Shown here: piece after piece, positions 1 to 12,874 of the stretch
Numbering within the stretch: position 1 is the stretch's first letter
Layout: each line of letters opens with the position of its first letter
NCBI RefSeq assembly: GCF_000801105.2
Contig: NC_079514.1
Span: 3,906,001-3,970,000, forward strand
Origin: Raphanus sativus
Lineage: Eukaryota; Streptophyta; Magnoliopsida; Brassicales; Brassicaceae
Direction: 5' to 3'
Length of the DNA: 64,000 nucleotides
Notes under the pieces: generated by a model
The model's database searches: none
Told to the model about the DNA's origin: nothing
Seen by the model: the letters and a program-made list of their open reading frames with translations, nothing else
Program-made: the position numbers and the translations under genes

Positions 1-505
1 TTAATTAAACCTTATATTTCCAACCATCCATATTGTTTATGGCTTCTCCAAGGCTGCTGCTGATCATGAGTTCGACTTCCACGAGGTCTAAACCGATGAA
101 ATCCTTTCAAACTCGCCCATCTATCCATATCTAAAAACTACTTATATAACCGCCGATTAATGTTTAATCCGCACAATATATGGAGCTAGCACATTTGCAA
201 ATACAGAAGAAAAAAAACAATTTGTACTTTCAGCCTGAAATAGTTGCAGTGTCTTGTTGAAGAACAAGACAAGAAACAAGTGAAAGGGACAATAGCTATT
301 GTTATAATTATTTAATATTTAGAAAAAATTATTCATCACAACAAAAATTCACACAACCCTATTTAAAACTTTCTACTCTTGGACACAGAATGGGGCTCAA
401 ATTTGTCTCTGCCTATTGAACGGTCCAGATTTTAACATTGTTTCTGATCCTTCATTCCAAAGTTTTAATTTACAAGTTTTTTTTGTCACTGAATTTACAA
501 GTTTT
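1..505. other. Intergenic, no gene seen
   Basis: AT-rich sequence with no reading frame resembling a known protein and no tRNA-like fold. Short open frames here look like chance. It ends at the target-site duplication of the SINE that starts at 516. Confidence 0.6.
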
Positions 506-515
506 AACTCAATGG

Positions 516-733
516 TAAGCGAAATCCATTTGGTCCAGTGGTTTGAGTAAAGATTCATTAATGCTTTTATATCCGGAGGTATGAGATTCAAACCCCAGAA
601 AATACCAGATTATATAGATTATAAAGAGACGAATTACAAGCAATTTTCAGCTTGGTACAAGACGGTTCGGAGTGATGCAGTTAGACGTGTATTATCATCG
701 TCGTTATAGCATAATTAATCAGACATTAAAAAA
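516..733 (+). mobile_element. tRNA-derived SINE
   Basis: Seen: a box A-like TGGTCCAGTGG near 531 and a box B-like AGATTCAAACC near 584, spaced as in a tRNA-type Pol III promoter, followed by a non-tRNA body and a short A-tail ending at 733. The 10-bp direct repeat AACTCAATGG lies immediately before (506-515) and after (734-743), which is the target-site duplication expected of LINE-mobilised insertion. About 218 bp, typical for Brassicaceae SINEs. The family name cannot be assigned without a library search. Confidence 0.8.
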
Positions 734-743
734 AACTCAATGG

Positions 744-3700
744 CTAGATAGCACGTAAGCTTTATCAGATGTCCGCTTCCCGCTTCGGAACCGGAATCGG
801 AATCAAAATCTTATAGAAGCTTACGGAATCTTGTTTCCAAAACGTTTTCAAAATGTTCTCTTTAAAAACACGTTAGAAGCTTATGATTCCGTTCTCGGAA
901 TCACGCTTCCGTTTTATTTTTAAACCCATTTTCATAATTCATAAAATATAAAAACATAGTTTTTAGTTTATACAAAATCTAAATTTTAATAATAGTGAAT
1001 TAAAGAGAATAGAAATATACAAATATTAAAATTAATACTATAATTATCTTTATGTATTGAAGCTTTTATTAAAGATATATCACATATTTAAATATATTAT
1101 GTCAATAAATTTATGAAGTTTTAAAAATAATTATTATCATAATTTATTTAAACTTAATTTATGTTATTCTTATAGTTTTAATATGAAATCATTTCAAAAT
1201 TGTTATAAATTAATAAATGTTTTATTTTATATTTAAATCATATGATTTTTAGTCTTAAATTATATTAAATTTTCTTATATTTTATATATATATTATATAT
1301 ATATATATATTATATGTATATACGTTTCCAACACGTACCCGCTTCCTAAATTTTTTAAAAATTTCGCTTATGTGCTTCCATACGCTTCCGTTTCCACTTA
1401 CCCGTTTCCGTAAAGTAGATGGTAAGTTTATCCCCCCCCGGGAGGCTATCTTCATACCTGTATGTTTAACCAAGTGTGGTAATTAATTGTTTTTAGACCA
1501 ATTTAACCCATCGGTTTGGCACATTTTCATGTTCGGCTTAGAGGCTTACAAATGCAAGCGGTGAGTAGATTGATAAATGAGGAATCTAGATGCTGCGAGG
1601 GCGAAAAAGTAACTTAGTTAATCCTTTCCTAAAAAAATGTAATTTAGTTGAATGAGGCCTGCAACAACTGTACTAGTGAGGGAAAGTAGAGAATCTCAGT
1701 TGGAGATTCAGATCTAAAGTAATGATAATATAGATCTGGAAATTAAATTCTTAGAAAAGAAGAAATGTTGCTCAGAAAAAGAAGAAATGAAAAAAATAAG
1801 ATGAGAGAGATGTGGTCCAAAAGAAGGTTTAAGGAAGGGTTTGCAAGCTTGTATGAAAATAGATAGATAAGGAAGATCATTGTATAAAGCCAAAACTAAC
1901 AGTTGCTCTCTTTTAATCCTTATTTATTTATTTATTATGTTTTATAATTCTCACTGCCCCAAAATTCACACATTTATTCACCCACTCTGCCTCCTTTTGT
2001 ACTCTATTGTCCACATTTACTCCATGAATATGCACATATAAGACATACTTAGAGATCGCTATAAGAAACAAAAGTATATAATGCATCTTATTGTATAAAT
2101 AATGTCTGTAATTACATATCGTGTGAATGTTTTTCACAAATGTAAATAGGTTTTACAATTCTGGTAATTTGTCTATGTTTTTTCTTGTTCGGAATCAAAA
2201 TAATCGTTATATTCTACGATTCATAATTAATTTGATCACGGTGCTTTCAAAAACGGAAGCAACATACTTCATCTGAAATAAAACCTAAAAAATGGTTAAG
2301 AAAAATAGAAATCATTGCATCTCACTTCGTTTTCATTAACCAAATAAAAGTATATACTGTATATAATTTGTTATCTTGGTTCTCTCCTAGATATGAGCAT
2401 TAAAAATTGTTTGAAAGGATCAAAGAAGAAGAAAGAAAGGATCCAATCATTCTTAGAAAGGACACAATATGCTTCACCGATCCCAAGAATCTTTCCATGC
2501 CTGCCTAAATCCAGCAATATAAACCCTAGGAGTGGTCCCCGTTCTTACACGTGTCATTTGGGCCACACTTCGTAACTTAACATGAAAGCACATGTGGGGT
2601 CTTCCGCTCGGCCTTTGCACATGTGGGGTCTTCCGCTCGTCCATTGTCCTAGCCCACAATTCAATCTAAGCAGTATCTATACTAAATCATGCATCCATAT
2701 TAGTTTATTTATTCGATTACATATTCTTTTTTTTAAAACATCAGTTAAACTGTATCCAGTAACCAATATATTGTTTAGCTATTTCATTTTATTCTTATTT
2801 CATTCTTTCAGTTTTCGTTAATTTTTTTAATCACATGATCTTCTGTGAAAAACAATTTTTTTTTTTTTTGAAAATGACTGTGAAAAACAATTAAACTTAC
2901 AATAACCATCTCATTTTTTTCTAACTCAAGGATTAGCTATTAGTAGTAATCAGAGGAGATGTTACACTTTGTTAGTTAAGCTAAACCGCAATATACAATC
3001 TCTCTCTCTATATATATATATATAAATGACTATATATTTTGTATTGATATATTAGGATACCTTGTTTATTATCTCGCCTTGCGTTCTAGGCTTGGTAGAT
3101 ATGTTGGAAGGGTCACGCGGTTTGGACTTTTCCCAATCCAGACTATTTTTCATGGAATCTAATTGGTTAACTGTGACAAAATCATTCTGAGTAACATCTG
3201 TGTATATGATAGATACTCTTGAAAATAATATAAGAAAAATTTAGGAAGATGTTTATAATTATAAGAACACGGTGTAATTTATGTATATATTTCAGAGTTG
3301 TTTTCTTAAGATTAGTGTAAAAATAGCCAATAAACAAAATATCTCTAAATAATTTTCTAATTGTAGGTGTTGGGCTGATGCAAGAACTAACATGGATGCA
3401 GCTTTAAGATGTTTTTTCTTATATGATGCAGCCATCATTTCTACTCTGCTACTTTTCCCAACCTTCTCCGTAATTCACGAGTCTTGCAATTACTTTTGCT
3501 GTAGTGATCATCTTCTCATGTGAAACCATATATATCACAGCCAGTTTTTCCCTTTTGGGTAAAAAGTAAAATTTTCAAATACCTAAAAGCTAATTAAAAG
3601 AAATAAAATAAGATATGATAGACACATCTTTTGCATTTAAAATTTTGCGTAAAGAAATTAACAATTAATACAACATTGAAAATATCTTCTCATATAATAC

Positions 3701-4858
3701 ATTTATAGCTAAAGATTTCACACTTCACCGTAGATTTACTTTTTTTTAACTACACCGTAGATTTACTTGTAAGCATAATTATCATGTATTTTCATTGAAA
3801 AAGGTTATATATATGTATTTATATGTATATTTGAAAGGATAAATATAACTGCGACTGTAACTAGACTTGCCTATTTTAGATGACATGAGCTGAGTAAAAT
3901 CACGTTACTTCAGACATCGCTTGCTACAATCGGCGAATGGTCTCACGTCCCGACACCTATCTTCTTCTCCGCCGGTTCTATACACTAGTGACCACGCACT
4001 GTTTTTATTGGACCGTATGATTCAAACATCACGAGTGAGTCTTGCCCCAACCTCCGATATGCTGCCTCGACGGTACCAAATTTGGATTCTCACAATATTA
4101 CCTAAGAACAAATATTGCAGAAATAAATCGATAAAAAGTTGGAAGCTTTGATTTTAATATTACATTCTTCGCTCACACAATATATATAGTTAGTCTGTTA
4201 CAATTGTTGATAAAAGTAGGTTGATATAAATGAATTAATTAGGAGTAAGAATCGAAAGAGAGGAATGCACCATTTAATGGGTATAACCAACAAAAGTGAA
4301 GATTAGCTAGTACTAACTACCTTTCTGTTTTGTTGAATTTCTTCCTAGATCCAATGCCTGCATCAATCAATCATACATTCGTGCCATAGCATAATTTCAG
4401 TTACGAACTCTCTTATACTTAGTTACTAGAGTAGTTCATTTACTCTTTCCCATGATTATATAATCCAAAACACTAACATAAATACATAATACTGCAGATG
4501 TCTCTCGACTTAAACCCGAACAAAATGTGGATTAGTGATTTAGAGTAAACCCATTTTCTGTCAAATGTAACTTGAGTTTATAGACATAAGTTCAACATGC
4601 ATGCAAAAGCAAAAAGAATAATTATATCTGGTTAACTATAAAAATAAGAAGGTAAGGAAAAGCGTATTTTTCTACTTATCATTTTGAACTAAAAAGGCCT
4701 TAATCTTTGACAAAGAAAAAGGCCTTAATCTAGTATAGGGGTTAAAAGTTCTAAGGTAAAAAAAAAGGAGAAGATAAGCTTATCCTCATATAGTCCCTGG
4801 AAATAACACAAAGTAAAAAAGATAAAGATAAGTAGATTGCCTGAGTAAATATACACAA
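744..4858. other. Intergenic upstream of SPL/NZZ, with simple repeats
   Basis: No supported gene. Contents: degenerate GCTTCC/GGAATC-rich blocks at about 770-915 and 1320-1415 that may be edges of an old element; an AT microsatellite at about 1285-1322; a direct repeat of ACATGTGGGGTCTTCCGCTCG spaced 29 bp apart (2590 and 2619); a CT/TA microsatellite at about 3000-3025; and a G-box-like ACACGTGTCA near 2547. The part closest to 4959 presumably holds the SPL/NZZ promoter, but I cannot point to a confident TATA box. Confidence 0.5.
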
Positions 4859-4958
4859 GACATATATACAAAGAAATCAGGAATAAGATAAGATTTGAAA
4901 GCTATTTGCCTTCTCCTCTTTTCATCTCCCTCTCAAACCTCTTCAGTGATTATCACCA

Positions 4959-5979
4959 ATGGTGACTCCTCTCTTCTTCACGCCAACAAACCAAAACCCA
5001 AACGAGCTTATGAGAAACACTTACCTTGTCAACGACTCCAGCGAGAGCCTGACAGAGCCGCCACAGAAGAGTAGTGGTGGGGAACCGGGATCGAAGACAG
5101 GTGAGCCAAAACGGAAGAAACCCGCGCTGAGAGGGATGGGTGTGGCAAGGCTCGAGCGACTCAGAATCGAAGAAGAAAAAAAGAACATGATCGAAGCCCA
5201 AGGAGGAGGAGATACGTTGGCAGCGAGCCCTAACGCTACCCCTTCACCCGACCCGGGTGTTGTGCTACAAGGCTTCCCAAGCTACGGTACTGGTGGGCCT
5301 AACACTCGAAGCATGTTCCTTGGTGGCGGAGTCGGGTCAGGTCAGATCCCGGTTTATCCTCCATGGGGTTTTGTAGAGCCATCTTCAATCCCAAATCCTC
5401 AAGTGTATAACCCCTCCAATAATCACTGTGATGTTTGCTTCAAGGTTTGGTTTCAATCGTTTTTTTTTTCATCTAAGAAAAATATGATTGATAATGGTTT
5501 TGGCATCCAAAGGGTTTTGATTTTTCTTTATTTTTATTTTTATTGTAGAAGCAACGTATCAATGAAGATCAAAATGTGGTACGGTCCAACGGTGGTGGGT
5601 TTTCGGAATACACAGTATTTCCTCATCTTCTTCCACCAGACCAGAGGAACCAAGGCTTCTTCTACGATCATAGAATTGCCAGATACTCAGCTCCACCTTC
5701 TGCTCCCACTAATCAGGTTTTTAACAAGGCTACAAATCATACGGTTACATTTTGAACATATATTAAAAGATATATATGCATTTATAGTTGTTGATCTTGT
5801 TTTCTTGTTATCAATTAATGGTGTATTAGGGCTCAATGGAGGAACTTTGGAACGGAAACCCTAGGAACGAAACAGGAGATGTGAAGGAGTACGATTTCTT
5901 CCCGGTTTCATCAGTGTCTACATCAGTTGGTGATTGCAGTCCCAACACATCCACCATCGATTTGACATTGAAGCTTTAA
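4959..5979 (+). CDS. SPL/NZZ: SPOROCYTELESS/NOZZLE transcriptional adaptor-repressor
   Basis: Nuclear regulator needed to start sporocyte formation in anthers and ovules in Arabidopsis. It recruits TOPLESS co-repressors and inhibits TCP factors. Three exons: 4959-5444, 5549-5743, 5830-5979, giving about 276 residues (Arabidopsis about 314). Reading straight through the first intron gives a longer but false frame. Evidence: the basic SPL motif KKPALRGMGVARLERLRIEE at about residues 51-70, a Gly/Pro-rich middle with VVLQGFPSYG, and the C-terminal EAR motif IDLTLKL at the very end, which is reached only by splicing. Exon 2 keeps YDHRIAR and FNKATNHT, as in Arabidopsis. Introns are 104 and 86 bp with GT-AG borders. 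The start ATG is supported by the conserved MVTPLFF opening. Syntenic position (like At4g27330, left of BBX28) agrees. Somewhat shorter than the Arabidopsis protein but apparently intact. Confidence 0.93.
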
Positions 5980-6630
5980 ATGTTCTTAAACTATTTTTGA
6001 AACATCTCTGGAGAATTTTCACATTTTTCTCTTTCTATAGAATATAAACAAATCGTCTTTTTGATTTCATATAATAAAGTAAAAAAAAAAAATTATGGAA
6101 CAGAAGAAGAAAAACCTTTTTGGTGTATGCATCTGAAGGCTAGAACGAAAGAAAGAATCAGGTTTTTGATTACCCTTTTGGTTGTTATTATGAGATTCTA
6201 ACCTAAACACTCAGACATATGTTCTCTGTTCTCTTCCTTAATTTGTGTCATGAGACATCTCTTCTTTTTCTCTCTCTAAAGCTGTGTCAGATCTCTTGGG
6301 GCTTGGAACCATTTTGTGCTTCTTTAGTTATGCAATGATGATGTCACGATTCAGGTTATCATCTAATCCTCGGTTTAAGAACTGTGTCTGATTTTCCTGT
6401 TGATTTGATGAGATAAATATATCAAATTGTTCTTCATTTTAGCTTGTCCAAAGATGTTGCACAACATATAGAGATAGATATATGATTTATAACTGGGAGA
6501 TTGAGTAGCACTAGAAGATCCTTATCTCTTTTTTTTCAAACACCTCCTTTCATCTATAATCTTATATATATATATATATAATTGTCTTTCATCAAAAAAA
6601 AAATTATATGATTGTGAAATTTTTAAGCAA
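5980..6630. other. SPL/NZZ 3' flank
   Basis: Presumed 3' UTR and downstream sequence. A CArG-like decamer CTATTTTTGA lies at 5991-6000, twelve bases after the stop codon. Further on is CT-rich sequence and a TA microsatellite near 6565-6581. No gene seen. Confidence 0.5.
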
Positions 6631-6634
6631 AGTT

Positions 6635-7205
6635 TTTTTATGAAAGAATGTCAAATTTATTCAATCAAAAGCCTTTGTTGCATTAGAGTGCTGCATCATT
6701 GAGAGGGAGAAAGATAAATCAAAAGAATTGTGAAACTGAAAAAAAAAAGAATCAAGATTTGTTGTATTGAAGTGTCTCTTTGTACTTGTCTCCTGCCAGC
6801 CTATATGAGAGAGTTCTATTTCTCAATATTTGTCCACATATTTTATGAGTAGAGGATGTGGCGACTCAGCCTCACCATGCTTCCTTCTAATCTTTTCTCT
6901 CCAAATCACATAATGCATGGTCGGGAATATCTTTTGTTTGCACTAGATATGTAATGCAAACCCAATTCGCTGTGTATTTCTCTGCCAGCATCCCTTTTAT
7001 CAGCTTCTCCCACATGAAAGCTAAATAAGAACATGTGAAAGTAGGTTTTCCCGTGATTCCCATGGCCCTTTGCATAGGACACACAAGGCATTGATTTTTG
7101 AGTCCCATTTTGTTATTCGATCACACGTTGCTAGACGATTCTTCATCGCTAGCCACTGAAGGGAAGGAATACTTGGGCGTCGCATATTGAAACCAGACTC
7201 CATTT
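6635..7205 (-). mobile_element. LINE 3' fragment (zf-RVT region), decayed
   Basis: The minus strand encodes pieces of the zinc-binding region at the C-terminus of plant LINE reverse transcriptases: WLAMKNRLATCDRITKW, then CVLC, close to the family pattern of a W-(x)-NRL-T-D run followed by C-x2-C. Frameshifts and stops split it. The 3' side ends in a TTGATTGAATAAATTT-type tail and an A-run (T-run on + at about 6633-6639), shared with the LINE ends near 34430 and 38600. 5'-truncated and inactive. Confidence 0.7.
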
Positions 7206-8871
7206 GACCAGCTACATGCTGGATGCTCCTCTCTTTGTTTTTTCTTTTTGTTTTTGATGCCCTACTCCTCTCTTATTAGTCCCCATGTGTCCCTTAGTCC
7301 AAAATTTCTTCCTTTGTTTGGCAAACCTTTGCATTTCCACAAAGCAATGCAACATCCATGTTCTGTGAATTCTTCACCCGAATAAATCAATCTCAGCCTC
7401 CACCTTATTTAACAGGTCGTCCCTATGATTCCTCTTCCTGTGTTCTACGATTGTTATATAGGTAGAACTGTGTGTTGGATATACATATGTTGTCAGTTTT
7501 TCGTAAAGATGCATCAATCATGCACTTTTAATTGTTAAATTCAATGTATGTTTGATATATATCAATATTCAATAGAAAGTATATGTTGTCTGTTTTACTT
7601 TTAACAAAAAAGGTATATGTTGTCTGACATATTGATCGAGTCAAATACTCAAAAAGTCAAATTTGTAGCTTTTCTTTTCCACCAGAAAATATGACATATG
7701 GGCCCTTAATATAAAAACCCGGCCCATTAAAAGTAAACTAATCAGATAAACAGTTCCACTAAGCTGCTTCGCAGAACGTTCGCGTGTTCTTCAACTTATT
7801 GTTCTAACTATGATGCAAAATATGTATTAGATTGTCAAAGCCTAGGGTTTTAAAAAGAAAATATCAATGGTCTTTTGCTTGATTTAATTCAGTGATCCGT
7901 CTTGTGTGCTCTTTGAAGGTTACAGCTTTAGAAGGAAACTTGACATTAAAGCTTACACTACTTCATCGTTACGAGTTGTCTTTAAATACCATCACTGCAT
8001 ATAATTTGATTATCCAAAGCTTAATTATCTTCCTTTTACAGATGAGTAAAATGCGTCTTAGAAGCTCACTGGATCAACCTTCTTCACAGCTAGGTATATA
8101 GAAACTACATTTTCGGCTTTGAAACTACCATATGAGATTTAGGTAGATTTGTGCAGAGGAGTATGTACGTGTGTGTGTTTGTGCTATCAAATTTCAATCA
8201 AGAGATCTCTGGAATCTCCTCTGGCTTCATTATTCTCAGTCCACTTTTGTTTTTTATTTTATGATTCGCCATGTATGAATTTTCGCATTAAACAATGAAG
8301 GAGTTGGTATGAACACTAAAACCCTTTTGTGACTATGATCTTCATCGTCGATCGATCTGGTTTGATTTAATTCCAATTGATACAAAAACATTGATGATGA
8401 TTTGCTATATAGCAATTTTTCCAAACTTGACCAAGTCATTCATAGCTGGTCCACCCCGATTAAAACTAGTTTGGGAGGTATATTGTAAAAAAAAAAAGTA
8501 TTGAATACCACATTTCATTTTTCGTTTTTGGTCATAGTGAATGACAACTGAATTTCTTTAAAAACTTGTCACCTTTAGTCTGGCCTGTTCGATCCAGTTC
8601 AATAAATGATTCGGAAAGACAAGTCTCGTCACCTGTTTCAGTTTTGAATTTATATCCTTCATTTATGATGTCTCGTTCGTGTAAATGTAGATCACGTTAT
8701 GGTTGAATAAATGAATGAATGTTAGGTGATTAATTAGTGTACAGTTTAAGGCTTTAAGCTAATTGTCAAACTCAACGTATGGGATAAAGACCATGTCCAT
8801 TACTTTTTGGTTTTGACTTTTGAGAGTATGGACTAAAGCTTGAAACTTTTGACGATAGTCATGCTTTGATT
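7206..8871. other. Intergenic, no gene seen
   Basis: AT-rich. No reading frame here looks like a known protein. It ends at the target duplication of the hAT element. Confidence 0.5.
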
Positions 8872-8879
8872 GTGAAAGC

Positions 8880-10029
8880 TAGGCCTGCGATTTCGGTTTT
8901 CCGAAACCGAACCGAACCGAATTTTCGGTTTTCGGTTAACCGGATTTCTTAAAACTAGTTCCGAAGAAAACCGAAATTAAATTCGGTTCGGGTCGGTTCG
9001 GAAATCGGTTTTGTTCGGTTTTCAACTTATTTCCGAAAGTAACCGAATTGTTAAATGGTTCACCCAAAAATTTTTTTTTTTTTTTAATTCTCGGATATTT
9101 TCGGTTATTTCGATTAAGACCTGAAAAAATTACAAAACATCAGAAAGACAAACATAAATCAATACAAGAAAAACATATAATTGTTCGTACTTTTTTGAAA
9201 TTCACCTAGTTTCAAAATAATACTGAGAATGTCCAAAATACAGAATCAGGGACCAAAAGAAATCATAATGATGAACCAAACAAAACATGAAATCAATTGC
9301 CCTCTCTACGTAGTTCATCATAGACTTCACAATTTCCCATCTACATAATAAGAAAAATCAAGTTAGAGAGAAAGAGAGTATCAACAGACAACACACAAGA
9401 CACTCATCAATTGACAAATCCTTCGACATGAACTCACCCTAAACGTCTAAACAACAAATCCATCCCAATTCATTATTCCAGGCACTTTCACACTGATAAC
9501 CGACTCCCAAATCAATTGCAAACTCAAACCCTAAACTGGAAATCAATAGACAAACCCTAAGAGACACTGTCACACTAGTAATCAATAAATAATTTGACAC
9601 AAATCATAAACCCCTAATTGATAACCTTAACTCCCAAATCGAACGAACCCAAACTCAAAAACTACACAGAACTACATGACAGATTGAAGAACCTACCTTG
9701 TTGTCGGAAGATGTGAGAATCAGACGACGGGAACGAGATTGCTAGGGTGAGAACTGAGAACCGCCGAATCGAAGGCACATGTTTGAGAGAAAAAGAGAAA
9801 CTGATTAGGTTAAGCCGACAAATAAGGTTGGAGAAATGTATATATAGGTAGGTTAAATTTCGGTTAACCGATCGGATATCATGAACCGAACCGAACCGAG
9901 ACACTAACCGAACATTTTTAAAACAGCTTCCGATCGGTTTGTTCTTGATAACCGAACTCTAACCAATTTCCTTAATGCTCGGTTCGGTTCGGTTTGGACC
10001 AATCGGTTCGGGTCAAAATCCCAGCGCTA
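8880..10029. mobile_element. Non-autonomous hAT transposon
   Basis: Seen: the perfect 8-bp target duplication GTGAAAGC at 8872-8879 and 10030-10037. Imperfect terminal inverted repeats start TAGGCCTGCGATTT on the left and read TAGCGCTGGGATTT on the reverse complement of the right end. Dense subterminal repeats of ACCGAACCG/CGGTTCGGTT lie inside both ends. An 8-bp duplication with TAG-type ends is the signature of the hAT superfamily. The 1150-bp interior holds no transposase, so it must have depended on another element. Confidence 0.88.
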
Positions 10030-10037
10030 GTGAAAGC

Positions 10038-10751
10038 CACCGAATTTTCTTAAACAAAGTAAAACGTGTTTTGGTAAGATCTGAATATTTCTTTATATTA
10101 TCCAGAGTACTATGGCATACAAAAAAGATGAGATCATGTGAATCAACGAGGATGATGAGATTGAGATAAGCTTAAGGGAAGTAAACATGAAGATGATATG
10201 ACATTATCCTCATGGACCATCGAAAACAGTTCGCAGACAGGTCAGATATGACAGGTTCAGTGTTCTTGGCGAATGAAAGAAACTTTCACGACCCATAAAC
10301 CATAAAAATTCTTGAAATATATATCATCTATTTTCTGAAGTCCCACAATTTTATTTTTGAGTGGTCGAAATAACAACGCAAACCACAATCAAGTACTTAC
10401 TTTTTCTTTGCGTTAAATCAATGTGTCCATTTGTCACCCATTCTCGCCCATTCCTTTGATGCATGAACTTATAATCTAAATATTAAATTCGAATCTAATA
10501 ATAACCATTTCAATACATAAGAATCCAAATTAATTACTTAGATAAACAAAATCAGAAAATGATATTCAAATACAAACATTTAAAATTACAAAAAATGAAC
10601 TACCTCATCACTAAAACAAGTCTTTCGTTAGAAGAAACGAACGGTGGTGATTTTACCCAAAGAGAAAGAGGAGAGAATCAACGGCTGTGAGATCTCTCCT
10701 CGTTTTGGAAATGGCAAAGAACAGAGAAAACAACGACGAAGAAGATGAATA
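10038..10751. other. Intergenic, BBX28 3' flank
   Basis: AT-rich. The part near 10752 is presumably the 3' UTR of the minus-strand B-box gene. Nothing else identified. Confidence 0.5.
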
Positions 10752-11543
10752 TCAACGGCGTCGTTCAATGTTTCGGAGACTCTCTCCTTCTAATCTGATG
10801 ATAGAGTTAACCGCAGCCGTTGATTTGAACACTGGTTCCTCTCTTGTCGGTCGCTTCAACGGCCGAGAACAGTTTGACTCTTGAGCTGAAGAGCATCCGA
10901 TCTCCTCCTGCAATTTAAAAAAAAAAACATCATTTAGAAAAAGTTTTTAAAATAACTTATAATTGTTAGGACAAAACTGACTGAGAAAAAGACATATCCG
11001 TACATCGTAACATTCCCTGTTCCTCTTCGCCACCGGACCTCCGCCTCCACCGTCAGACGATGATGAACTCACTACAGGAAGCGGTTGCGCCGCCGCAGCC
11101 CACGGGACAACTTGATTTTCAGCTTCTTCCTCATCATCTTCATTTTCATCATCATCACTGTACTCCTCGTCTTCATCTTCGTCCTCATCATCATCGTAAG
11201 ACTCCGCGCCGTCGTCATTATCGAAACCATTGATCTCCTGGCCAGGACTCTCCGTCTGAATCCTCTCAGTGCTGCTTACGCCGTCTCTACCGCCGGCCGC
11301 GGATTTAAGAGCGACGCAAGAGTCGCAGACGGAGAAGGTGGGGCCGAGGCGAAGCCCCGTGGCTTTCCACGGCGTGGGTGACTGGCAGGCGCTGCAGAGA
11401 AGACATCGCGCGTGCTTAGCGACGAGGAAGTTAGCGCCGTGAACTTTAGCGTCGCAGTGCCAGCATAGACTCGCCTGATCTGACTCGCAGTACATTCTCG
11501 CAACACCTTCGCATAAATCACACTTCTTTCCCATTAGATTCAA
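10752..11543 (-). CDS. BBX28: Single B-box zinc-finger protein, BBX28-like
   Basis: Nuclear B-box protein. In Arabidopsis BBX28 represses photomorphogenesis and flowering by binding HY5 and CONSTANS-type partners through its B-box. Two exons on the minus strand, 11004-11543 and 10752-10907, give about 231 residues (Arabidopsis about 223). Evidence: one B-box near the N-terminus beginning CDLCEGVARMYCESDQASLC, with the zinc-binding Cys/His pattern through HARCLLC; a second CDSC pair at about residues 73-76; a long Asp/Glu tract at about 115-145; then ENQVVPWAAAAQ. Exon 2 restores the family C-terminus (EIGCSSAQ, SRPLKR, FKSTAAV). Without splicing the frame would run to an unrelated tail. The C-terminus is longer than I recall for Arabidopsis, ending in an Arg-rich stretch. 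No second B-box and no CCT domain, as expected for this subgroup. Confidence 0.9.
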
Positions 11544-12874
11544 CTCTCAAGAGACAAGATTGTGTCCTTTGTTTGTTCTTGTTTTTTCTGGGGACAGTAA
11601 GAAGAGGAAAGTGCAAGTTGCAAGAAGAGGCTAGTTTCGTCTTTTTCTGTGTCCAGCAAAAAAAATCTATTTCTCTTCTTTGGTTTCAGTTTCACAATGG
11701 TTTTGTTTTATAGAGCACCCATGTTTTTTTTCAATTCTGTCATTCTGTGGTCAGGAATAAGGAAGGAACCATCTCATTTTATTTAACAATACTTAACTTC
11801 TTAGAGTATTGAATTAATTAGAGACTAGTTTAATCTTTATATTAAGAGATTCGTTCAACTTTTTTTTTTTTAACTCAGCAACTACTTCATATTACCCAAA
11901 ACAATGTCTTACAAAGTTCATATCAGCCTCTAAACAAGAAAACAACCAACTAGGCACCATAAAATACAGTTTAGGAACAATAGACGCAAACGTAGCAGTC
12001 TCTTTTGCTATTCTATCAGCAACTTTATTATCACTCCTATGGTAATACTTCATTTCATAGCCAACTGTACCAGCAAGTAGGATATTAATTTTTTGGATTA
12101 TAGACTTCAGCCTTGGTCATATCTCTTCTTCGACCTTGAGCATCTTCACTAAAAAAACATTTTATTATATTTTTGTTGGAACAATGATCAGTTCTATTTC
12201 TATATCTGCAAAAAAAATTCACTTGCTAGTAATTCTTTATTGTTTAAGATTTATGGCTTATCCTCGACTTTAGTTTTAGGGATAAGATGTTTTTGTTTAA
12301 CTTTTATTAGCACTTAACAAAATATTTTCGAGACATTTTAGCTTCATAACCGTACAATTTGCTCAATAAATACCAATAAGTCATCTTGTGACAGTCGGTT
12401 AATTTAGCCATAGATGCTAGAAGCCAGAAAGTTAAAACAAAAGACTCGTGTGTTTAAACCAAACTTTAGTATGTACTTACTTACAATTATAACTATTCTT
12501 TCAGGGAAAGATTATAACACTTGTACAGTCTTATAGAAAGGTAATCAAGTTATTGTATATTCATCTATCGATTGCAGAATTTATCATGGAACTGTAAATT
12601 ATATTTTATGTCTTTTCGCTGATATTTCAATCGTGATTAGGTATTGCGAATATCATATGACAGGAATGTCAAATGAGTTTGGTTATTGGGTTTAAATCCT
12701 CGGTTATTAAAATAAGTATATACTTGTATATATCATTATTTGAACATACAGCTCTGGTTTAATATGTACCATAGTTTTTTTTTTAATTTGAAAACCACTT
12801 AATGCGTATGGGCCCATGGCGACCAACTCTTGGTTGAGTTTCGAGATATTTTGTGTGGAGATTTTATAATCGAT

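Noticed and set aside
770..1415. GCTTCC-rich blocks as inverted termini of a transposon
   Set aside because: The two blocks are largely in the same orientation and no target duplication could be found, so no element was called.
4959..5864. A 301-codon uninterrupted frame as the product of the SPL/NZZ locus
   Set aside because: It reads through intron 1 and then shifts out of the conserved frame. The spliced model recovers the exon 2 residues and the terminal EAR motif.
6336..6405. Possible box C/D snoRNA (ATGATGA ... TCTGA)
   Set aside because: No terminal stem, weak spacing and no clear guide complementarity; single motif matches are expected by chance.
11085..11381. 98-codon plus-strand frame rich in Ile/Phe/Leu
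   Set aside because: It is the antisense of the BBX28 acidic tract; hydrophobic runs are the expected mirror of GAT/GAA codons.
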